Below are positions 48,366 to 54,222 of a DNA stretch of 54,222 bases, in pieces (within the stretch, counting starts at the first letter, position 1; each line of letters opens with the position of its first letter). Under the pieces are notes generated by a model. That model ran no database searches. It was not told the DNA's origin and saw only the letters and a list, made by a program, of their open reading frames with translations. Source of the DNA: an uncultured Christensenella sp. (GTDB lineage Bacteria > Bacillota > Clostridia > Christensenellales > UBA1750); NCBI GenBank assembly GCA_905193155.1, contig CAJJNQ010000014.1, positions 1 through 54,222 of the forward strand, written 5' to 3'. The position numbers were made by a program, and so were the translations under genes.

Positions 48366-48496
48366 TTCGTCTTTTCTCCTCCGGTTTCTGTTTCATCGTT
48401 ACTCATAATAGCATATTTTGTCTATAAGGAGTAGCAAGAATCGGTTTCCAAATTGTAACAGATCCGTCAAGGGCACTGTTAAATCTCGCCTTGCCC

Positions 48497-48525
48497 CTTG
48501 ACTTTATGCTGCCTATGATCTACTC
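48497..48525 (+). promoter_or_regulatory. Promoter upstream of the T-box leader
   Basis: TTGACT (48497-48502), a 17-base spacer and TACTCT (48520-48525). The -10 box is weak. The predicted start lies just before the T-box. Confidence 0.4.
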
Positions 48526-48531
48526 TAAGAT

Positions 48532-48755
48532 AGAAAACCGATTGCGTAACGACCCGGAATGAGTACTTTTCCCGAAGAACGCAGCAAAGAGAGCCGACGG
48601 TAGGTGTGAGCCGGCAGCGCGGGAAAACGAAGGCGCCCGGAGAGCGCACAGCCAAATCAAGGCGGGCGGAGAGGTTCTCCGTCAAATTGGGTGGAACCGC
48701 GGAAGCAATGACCTTTCGTCCCAATCTCATTTGGGAACGATGGGTCTGTTTTTTT
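48532..48755 (+). ncRNA. Glycine T-box leader (tRNA-sensing riboswitch)
   Basis: The leader of the glycyl-tRNA synthetase gene has an AGAGAG with a GCCGAC/GCCGGC stem and GGTAGGTGTGAG loop, then a specifier bulge reading GAAGGC (GGC, glycine) near 48629-48634, and the T-box itself TTGGGTGGAACCGCGG at 48687-48702. The short region between looks like the glyQS-type leader without the middle stems. Known mechanism: uncharged tRNA-Gly pairs with specifier and T-box and stops termination. Confidence 0.92.
48710..48755 (+). terminator. Terminator of the T-box leader
   Basis: GACC...TCGTCCCAA pairs with TTGGGAACGATGGGTC and is followed by seven T residues. The T-box sequence just upstream can form the competing antiterminator. 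Confidence 0.85.
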
Positions 48756-48779
48756 ATATCTTAAGGAGGAAAAACAATC

Positions 48780-50165
48780 ATGGCAGCACCTTCGATGGAC
48801 AAACTGGTCGCTCTGTGCAAAGGGCGCGGATTCATTTTCGCAGGCTCCGAAATTTATGGCGGCCTGGCAAACACCTGGGACTATGGCCCGCTGGGCGTGG
48901 AGTTCAAAAACAACGTCAAGCGCGCCTGGTGGCAGAAGTTCGTGCAGGAGAGCAAGTACAACGTGGGCGTGGACTGCGCGATCCTGATGAACCGCGAGGT
49001 CTGGGTGGCTTCCGGCCACGTCGGCAGCTTCAACGACCCGCTGATCGACTGCAAGGCCTGTAAGAGCCGTTACCGCGCGGATCAGCTCATCGAGCAGGTG
49101 GACGGCGTGGATGCAGACGGTTGGAGCGACGAAAAGCTCGAAGCGTACATCGCGGAGCACCACGTTGCCTGCCCGCAGTGCGGCAAGAGTGACTTCACCT
49201 CCATCCGCAAGTTCAACATGATGTTCAAGACCTTCCAGGGCGTGACCGAGGACAGCCAGAACGAGATCTATCTGCGTCCCGAAACCGCGCAGGGCATCTT
49301 CGTCAACTTCAAGAATGTCGCCCGCACCACGCGCAAGCGCGTGCCCTTCGGCATCGCACAGGTCGGCAAATCCTTCCGCAACGAGATCACTCCCGGCAAC
49401 TTCACCTTCCGCACCCGCGAGTTCGAGCAGATGGAGCTGGAGTTCTTCTGCAAGCCCGGCGAAGATCTGGAATGGTTTGAATACTGGCGCGCCTTCTGCC
49501 GCGACTGGCTGCTGAGCCTGGGCATGACCGAGGATCACCTGCGTCTGCGCGACCACGCCAAGGAAGAGCTGGCTTTCTATTCCAAGGCGACGACCGACTT
49601 TGAATACCTCTTCCCGTTCGGCTGGGGCGAGCTGTGGGGCGTGGCGGACCGCACCGATTACGACCTCAAGCAGCATCAGGAGCACTCCGGCCAGCCGATG
49701 GAATACATCGACCCCGTGACCAATGAGCGCTATCTGCCCTACGTCATTGAGCCCTCTCTGGGTGCAGACCGCGCGGCGCTGGCCTTCCTGGCTGACGCTT
49801 ACGAGGAGGAAACCCTCACCGACGCCAAGGGCAATCCCGACACCCGCATCGTGCTGCATCTGCACCCGGCGCTGGCGCCCTTCAAGGCTGCCGTGCTGCC
49901 CTTGCAGAAGAACAAGCTGGGCGAGGCCGCGACCGAGCTTTACGACAGCCTGCGCAAGAAGTTCTCCGTCGATTACGACGAGACCGGCTCCATCGGCAAG
50001 CGCTACCGCCGTCAGGACGAAATCGGCACCCCGCTGTGCATCACCGTGGACTTTGACACTGCCACCGACGGCTGCGTCACCGTTCGCGACCGCGACACCA
50101 TGCAGCAGGAGCGCATCGCCATTGCAGACCTGGAGGACTACATCGCCAAGCGCCTTGTGTTCTGA
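48780..50165 (+). CDS. glyQS: Glycyl-tRNA synthetase, single-chain dimeric type
   Basis: The 461-residue product is a class II alpha2-type enzyme: motif 1 region GSEIYGGLANTWDYGPLGVE (near 22-41), RPETAQGIFVNF, motif 2 RNEITPGNFTFRTREFEQME, motif 3 GADRAALAFL, and a C-terminal anticodon-binding domain ALAPFKAAVLPLQKNKLGEA. It charges tRNA-Gly with glycine. AAGGAGG precedes the ATG. Expression depends on the T-box leader. A terminator follows the stop. Confidence 0.97.
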   Translation: MAAPSMDKLVALCKGRGFIFAGSEIYGGLANTWDYGPLGVEFKNNVKRAWWQKFVQESKYNVGVDCAILMNREVWVASGHVGSFNDPLIDCKACKSRYRADQLIEQVDGVDADGWSDEKLEAYIAEHHVACPQCGKSDFTSIRKFNMMFKTFQGVTEDSQNEIYLRPETAQGIFVNFKNVARTTRKRVPFGIAQVGKSFRNEITPGNFTFRTREFEQMELEFFCKPGEDLEWFEYWRAFCRDWLLSLGMTEDHLRLRDHAKEELAFYSKATTDFEYLFPFGWGELWGVADRTDYDLKQHQEHSGQPMEYIDPVTNERYLPYVIEPSLGADRAALAFLADAYEEETLTDAKGNPDTRIVLHLHPALAPFKAAVLPLQKNKLGEAATELYDSLRKKFSVDYDETGSIGKRYRRQDEIGTPLCITVDFDTATDGCVTVRDRDTMQQERIAIADLEDYIAKRLVF

Positions 50166-50184
50166 TTTCCACTGAAATAAAAAG

Positions 50185-50220
50185 GACCTTCCGCGGGAAA
50201 CTCTCCTGCGGAAGGTCTTT
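50185..50220 (+). terminator. Terminator of the glycyl-tRNA synthetase gene
   Basis: Ten-base stem GACCTTCCGC / GCGGAAGGTC (50185-50194 with 50208-50217) ending in six T residues; the left A-run also serves the convergent DUF4340 gene. Confidence 0.85.
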
Positions 50221-50235
50221 TTTGCGTTGTTTTTC

Positions 50236-51657
50236 TTATTCTCCGACAAGGGCGGTCCAAAGCGCTATCATTTCGGCACAATCGTCCTTGGACACAGTCA
50301 CGGCAGCGCTGCCGTTCTTTTCCACCGTATAGTTGTTGATGCTGGCGTCGAGATAGCGCACGACATAGGGCTCTTCTTCGCCCGCAAAGGCATAGGTCAG
50401 CGTCAGTGCGGCCTCCGCGCCCTCTTCCTTTCCGTCCGCAAAGCCGTTGATGGGCACGATGTTCATGGCCTGGAACGCCGTTTTGAAGGCCCCTGCATCC
50501 ATTGCCACGCCATCGCGGAAATAGGCGGGATCGTCGCCGCTGCGGTCAATCGTAAACACCGCGGTTTTTCCGTTCATCTCCACCGTCAGGCTTTCCACAC
50601 TGTTGATGGCGATGATGTTGGCAAATTCGTTGGCAAGGTTTCGGAAGGTCAGACCATCCAGGCATTCCAGACTCTCGCCCTTGACGAGATAGACATCGCT
50701 GCTGCCGTCAAAGGCCGCATAGACATTGCCGACGCTGTCCGTATCGCCCAGCGCCATGACGAACTGTGTGCCGTCAGCATATTCGAGCGTCAGCGTGCGC
50801 TCCGGGTTATCCAAACCATAATCTCCCAATTCTCGCGCGGTTTTGACAAAGGAATTCAGGCGAATCTGCTCAAGCTGTGCAATCAACTCCTCGGTCTTTA
50901 CGTTGTCCACGTTATCTCGCTCCGGGCTTTCGATCTGCCACTGCGTAAACACCGCGCCGCCGATCTTGTCATAATGGCGGAGCGTGAACGTCTCGCCCTC
51001 CTGCTCAAAGCTCAATGTCGCAAGGTTTTCGCTCGTGACGGCAAAGCCGGAAATATCGCGGTAAGCCGAAATACCCGCAGAATACATATCGACGATTAGC
51101 TTGCGCATCAAATAGACGGTATCGCCGCCGTCAATGCGGACATAGTAGTGCTGCGAGGCGGGCGCAAGATCGCCGATTTCCAGCAGCATCTCCTTATCCG
51201 TATAGGTAATTTTGACGGTCGCCATTGGATCGTCCAGGCCAAAGTCGGTAAAATCGGTGACGTTTTCCGCTGCAATACCTTCAGCCAGCAAAGTCGCCGC
51301 ATTGGCAAAGGCGGACTGGCAGGCAGACTGCGATGTAACGGCGGGCGTCAGCTCGCGGACGGAATAGGTATCGCCCCTGCGCGTGATGGTGACGGCGGTC
51401 TTGCCCTTGATCTCGATGGCTTTCACCTGATCCTCCGTCGTATCGGTCAAGTGAATGGTATGGTCGGTATTCAGCTCCACATAGGTTTTAATCTGCTTCG
51501 TCAGCCAAATCGCGCCGAAAATCAGCGCCGTCAGCACGACAATTCCGGCCAGCGCAATCAGCAGCAGCCGGCCAAGACGCGCATCTCCGTGGCGGACGGG
51601 CTTTTTCAGCTCGTCAGACGGTTGCAGCTTGATCGGATCTTCCCTTTCTTCGTTCAT
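50236..51657 (-). CDS. DUF4340-domain membrane-anchored protein
   Basis: The 473-residue product has one N-terminal span (LLLIALAGIVVLTALIFGAI, about 33-52) and a beta-rich outer region with repeated short motifs (LEIGDLAPASQHYYVRIDGG, LTLEYADGTQFVMALGDTDS) of the DUF4340 type. DUF4340 proteins are often found beside GldG-type ABC exporters; none is present here. GGAGGA lies four bases before the ATG at 51657, slightly close. It is co-directional with the sugar permeases upstream, about 105 bases from them. The role is unknown. Confidence 0.82.
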   Translation of the reverse strand: MNEEREDPIKLQPSDELKKPVRHGDARLGRLLLIALAGIVVLTALIFGAIWLTKQIKTYVELNTDHTIHLTDTTEDQVKAIEIKGKTAVTITRRGDTYSVRELTPAVTSQSACQSAFANAATLLAEGIAAENVTDFTDFGLDDPMATVKITYTDKEMLLEIGDLAPASQHYYVRIDGGDTVYLMRKLIVDMYSAGISAYRDISGFAVTSENLATLSFEQEGETFTLRHYDKIGGAVFTQWQIESPERDNVDNVKTEELIAQLEQIRLNSFVKTARELGDYGLDNPERTLTLEYADGTQFVMALGDTDSVGNVYAAFDGSSDVYLVKGESLECLDGLTFRNLANEFANIIAINSVESLTVEMNGKTAVFTIDRSGDDPAYFRDGVAMDAGAFKTAFQAMNIVPINGFADGKEEGAEAALTLTYAFAGEEEPYVVRYLDASINNYTVEKNGSAAVTVSKDDCAEMIALWTALVGE

Positions 51658-51761
51658 AGTTCCTCCATTTTTCTGCTCAATAGACTTCAAGCCGGAGAGG
51701 GCGTTACGCGCCTTCCCCGGCTCTTAGGTTACACGGAAATGCCGCTTTCGTAAAGAGGATT

Positions 51762-52718
51762 TTAGCCCTTGACCGCTCCAAGGGTCATGCCCTTGACGAA
51801 GTACTTCTGAAGGAAGGGGTAGACGCACGCGATCGGGACGACCGAAATCACGGTCATCGCAGCGCGGATGGTCTGGGTGGTGACGCGGCCGGAGCCTTCA
51901 GACGCAGAGCTTGCCGCAGCGTCGGCGGAGACCGAGTCTCCCGTCATGGAGCTTGCGGTATCGAGGATCTGCTTCAGCTTGAACTGCAGGGTAAGCAGGT
52001 TCTTTTTAGAAGAGCAGTAGAGCATGGTATCGAACCATTGGTTCCACTGGCTGACACAGACAAACAGGCCGATGGTGGCGATAACCGGCATCGACAGCGG
52101 GAAGATGATGCCGAAGAGGATGCGGTATTCGCTTGCGCCGTCGATCTTGGCCGACTCGATCAATTCATAGGGCAAGCCCTGAATGAACGAGCGCATGACC
52201 AGAACGTTGAAGGCGGAGATTGCGGTGGGCAGCACATAGACCAGGAAGTTGTTCATCAGGCCGTATGCGCGGTAGGTCAGGAAGGTCGGGATCAGGCCGC
52301 CGCTGACATACATCGTAAACAGCACGATCTTGGTCACGGCAGAGCGCAGCACGAAGTCCTTGCGGCTCATGACAAAGGCGAGCATCATCGACAGCGGAAT
52401 GCTGATCAAGGTGCCGATGACGGCGCGCAGCGCGGAGATCATAGCCGAGTGCGGCACATCGGAGCTCTTGAGCAGGATGGTTTCATAGCTCCTGGTAGAG
52501 AATACGCGGGGCCATAGGTAGATTCCGCCGTAGACAGCGTCAGTGGAATCGTTAAACGAAATGGCCAGCGTGTTGAGGAAGGGATACAGCGTAATGATGC
52601 AGACCAACACAAGCAGGATGGCATTGATGGTATCGAAGATGGCGTTTTCCGCCTTGGTGGACAGAAGGCCGAGCTTCTGCTTTTCGGGTGCAGCGATTTT
52701 TGCAGTCATGTCATTCAA
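51762..52718 (-). CDS. Carbohydrate ABC permease, LplC/YtcP type
   Basis: The 318-residue product has six spans and the permease EAA-type loop SEYRILFGIIFPLSMPVIAT. The C-terminus LQKYFVKGMTLGAVKG is the usual ending of the LplC/YtcP branch. A Ser/Ala-rich insert lies near residues 265-290. It imports sugars together with the LplB-type partner encoded 17 bases upstream and an ATPase encoded elsewhere. Last gene of the permease operon before the DUF4340 gene. Confidence 0.93.
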   Translation of the reverse strand: MNDMTAKIAAPEKQKLGLLSTKAENAIFDTINAILLVLVCIITLYPFLNTLAISFNDSTDAVYGGIYLWPRVFSTRSYETILLKSSDVPHSAMISALRAVIGTLISIPLSMMLAFVMSRKDFVLRSAVTKIVLFTMYVSGGLIPTFLTYRAYGLMNNFLVYVLPTAISAFNVLVMRSFIQGLPYELIESAKIDGASEYRILFGIIFPLSMPVIATIGLFVCVSQWNQWFDTMLYCSSKKNLLTLQFKLKQILDTASSMTGDSVSADAAASSASEGSGRVTTQTIRAAMTVISVVPIACVYPFLQKYFVKGMTLGAVKG

Positions 52719-52735
52719 CTCCTTTCCCTTATCCG

Positions 52736-53692
52736 TTACATGATGCCCTCGCCGTCCATGCGCTTGACCAACATGTTGCAGCCAACGATCAGAACGACGG
52801 AGACAATGGAGTTGAAGATGGACATCGCGGAACCTTTGGACCAGAGTCCATACTTCATGGCGTAATCATAGATGTAAACCTCAAGGGTAGTTGCGGTCTC
52901 GGTGGTAGAAGCAGACTTCAAAACATAGACCTGCTCAAAACCGACAGAGAGCAGACGGCCGATGGAGAGCACCAACAGGATCTTAATGGTGGGCATGATC
53001 GAGGGCAGCGTGATGTTCCAGATCTTGGAGAAGCGGCCCGCGCCGTCGATATCCGCAGATTCATAAAGCGAGGGGTCGATTGAGGTCATCGCCGCCAAGT
53101 AAACGATGGCGGAATAACCGGCATTCTTCCAAACCTCAGTCAGCGCCACGATCAGCCAGAAGAGGTTGGGCTTACCCATGAAGGAAATGGGGTTGTCCAC
53201 AATGCCGAGTTTAAGCAGAATCTCATTGACGATACCGCTGTCAGGAGACAGAGTGACGAACACGAGGTTCGCGGCAACAACCCAGGAGACGAAGTGCGGC
53301 AGGTAAGAAACCGTCTGTACCGTGCGTTTGAACCAGGTCACCTTGACCTCATTGATCATGACGGCCAGCAAAAGTGAGAAGACGTAGGAGAAGACAATCT
53401 TCAGCACACCGATGCCCAGCGAGTTTTTCAGTCCGCGCCAGAAATATGCGTCGGTAAAGAGCTCCTGAAAGCTCTGCAAGCCGATCCAATCATTGGCAAA
53501 GACGTTCAGCCCCGTCGTGGGCTTGTAGTTGAAGAACGCAAACGACCAGCCCCACAGCGGGACATAGGAAAAGATGATCACCATCAGCACAGGCAAGGAG
53601 AGCACCAGCAGCTGACGCTGACGCCACACTTTCTGCCAAAAGCCAAGTTCCTTGGTTTTGCGCTTGGTTACCGCACTGCTTTGTACGCTCAC
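52736..53692 (-). CDS. Carbohydrate ABC permease, LplB/YteP type
   Basis: The 318-residue product has six spans, an N-terminal LPVLMVIIFSYVPLWGWSFA, and the EAA-type loop DGAGRFSKIWNITLPSIMPT. It uses a GTG start at 53692 with GGGGGATTTCCC before it. Together with the LplC-type protein it forms the membrane channel of an oligosaccharide importer. The expected solute-binding protein is probably the gene whose end is seen at 54177. Confidence 0.93.
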   Translation of the reverse strand: MSVQSSAVTKRKTKELGFWQKVWRQRQLLVLSLPVLMVIIFSYVPLWGWSFAFFNYKPTTGLNVFANDWIGLQSFQELFTDAYFWRGLKNSLGIGVLKIVFSYVFSLLLAVMINEVKVTWFKRTVQTVSYLPHFVSWVVAANLVFVTLSPDSGIVNEILLKLGIVDNPISFMGKPNLFWLIVALTEVWKNAGYSAIVYLAAMTSIDPSLYESADIDGAGRFSKIWNITLPSIMPTIKILLVLSIGRLLSVGFEQVYVLKSASTTETATTLEVYIYDYAMKYGLWSKGSAMSIFNSIVSVVLIVGCNMLVKRMDGEGIM

Positions 53693-53914
53693 GGGAAATC
53701 CCCCTTCTCTAAAAGACTCTTACGGTCTTTTTTATAGTCTCGTGTTGTTTTTGCCCTTTCGGCAAGCGGAATCTTCCCCCCGCGCCTATGTAAAAAAGGT
53801 GGGCAGCGCTTCGGACCGGAGCCTTCTTCACCGCCCAACACAAGAGGCAATTTTGAAAAGTGCTGCAAAAATCGTCCAGCACATGCCCATCGCACCTGCT
53901 CTGAGCACAATTCT

Positions 53915-53943
53915 ATCTTAAACAATTTTCCATAAAAAATCAA
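53915..53943 (-). promoter_or_regulatory. Internal promoter for the permease genes
   Basis: On the minus strand TTGATT (53938-53943), a 17-base spacer and TAAGAT (53915-53920), giving a leader of about 215 bases. The 53693-54111 interval has no convincing gene. Confidence 0.45.
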
Positions 53944-54111
53944 TACTTTCTTCGCTGCTTTTTTACATTTTCCCGCATTGTGAAACACGTATTTCTTTTG
54001 ATTCGCACGGTTCATCGCTGAATTGCTGCGCTCAGAAGCCCTGAATTCAGAGCAAAATCTGGAAATTTACATGCATCTCCTGCATCATCGGCACATTCTT
54101 TTTTTTCCATC

Positions 54112-54152
54112 AAAAAAGACCCATGGGCGCATAGTGCGCCACACGGGTCTTA
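54112..54152 (-). terminator. Terminator or attenuator between solute-binding protein and permeases
   Basis: AAGACCCGTGTGGCGCA pairs with TGCGCCCATGGGTCTT (two mismatches) across a three-base loop and is followed on the minus strand by TTTTTT. It lies about 25 bases after the stop at 54177. Confidence 0.8.
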
Positions 54153-54176
54153 ACCTTTTTCAGTAAAACTTTACTT

Positions 54177-54222
54177 TTACTTGTAGTTCTCTGCACCGGC
54201 CTGAAGCATCTCAGTCGCCAGA
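54177..54222 (-). CDS. 3' end of an upstream gene, probably the ABC solute-binding lipoprotein
   Basis: Only the last codons are in the window, reading ATEMLQAGAENYK and a TAA at 54177-54179. The position upstream of an LplB/LplC pair and a following attenuator fits a sugar-binding lipoprotein, but the visible residues do not prove it. Confidence 0.5.
   Translation of the reverse strand, partial: LATEMLQAGAENYK

Noticed and set aside
53689..54015. 108-codon minus-strand frame before the LplB-type permease
   Set aside because: It overlaps the permease start region and a predicted promoter, has no ribosome binding site, and its sequence has no protein-like pattern.

Overview
The window reads as chromosomal DNA of a Gram-positive, low-redox, probably gut-dwelling member of the Clostridia (Oscillospirales or Christensenellales-like). 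The clues are the GC-rich coding bias, strong GGAGG ribosome binding sites, a glycine T-box leader, a CIRCE element, YesM/YesN-type and OmpR-type two-component systems, an LplB/LplC-type sugar permease pair, and the Clostridia-typical VTC / DUF4956 / Cthe_2159 cluster. No rRNA, tRNA or CRISPR array was recognised. The species assignment is inference only.

Layout. 1-2.2 kb: a secreted, PKTG-anchored beta-helix surface protein. 2.2-5.9 kb: a minus-strand run of IlvD/Edd dehydratase, class C-like serine hydrolase and DUF1275 membrane protein. 6-7.3 kb: MATE exporter. 7.4-13.6 kb: a minus-strand operon (VTC-domain protein, DUF4956 membrane protein, Cthe_2159-like lipoprotein with a frameshifted tail) facing a plus-strand OmpR regulator/kinase pair; direct repeats with an 11-bp period lie between them. 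13.8-17.6 kb: operon of TPR protein, HEAT-like protein and THUMP rRNA methyltransferase. 18-20.4 kb: operon of M20 dipeptidase, GNAT and DtxR-family repressor. 20.6-24.9 kb: SWIM/SNF2 helicase, Nudix, HAD phosphatase. 24.9-26.1 kb: an AT-rich foreign island with a frameshifted secreted protein. 26.2-28.3 kb: htpG with an unusual Cys/His-rich insert and a CIRCE element, abutting a truncated phage/ICE polyvalent-protein fragment (28.3-29.8 kb).

29.8-35.4 kb is one minus-strand operon in the order YesN regulator, YesM kinase, sugar-binding lipoprotein, GH13 glycosidase, which suggests a sugar sensor tied to an intracellular glycosidase. 35.4-39.6 kb: a phosphodiesterase, then a plus-strand run of DUF6483, mannonate dehydratase, SGNH hydrolase, a frameshifted TIGR04076 gene and an aldo/keto reductase. 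39.6-41.6 kb: IS3 remnant, a membrane-anchored 5'-nucleotidase-like pseudoenzyme, and a membrane-protein remnant. 41.7-44.8 kb: DUF4358 lipoprotein, MBOAT acyltransferase and DHHW/AlgX-like protein, a surface polysaccharide acylation cassette. 44.8-47 kb: LysR regulator divergent from a split chromate transporter. 47-48.4 kb: phosphodiester glycosidase plus a short gene with an in-frame TAG. 48.5-50.2 kb: T-box-controlled glycyl-tRNA synthetase. 50.2-54.2 kb: DUF4340 protein, two sugar ABC permeases, and the 3' end of an upstream gene, probably the solute-binding protein.

No fully new system is proven here. The most unusual items are the metal-binding-like insert in HtpG, the ligand-stripped nucleotidase-like surface protein, the shared TGAAA repeats near both beta-helix surface loci, and a striking number (at least four) of single-lesion reading-frame breaks that are either real decay or sequence error.
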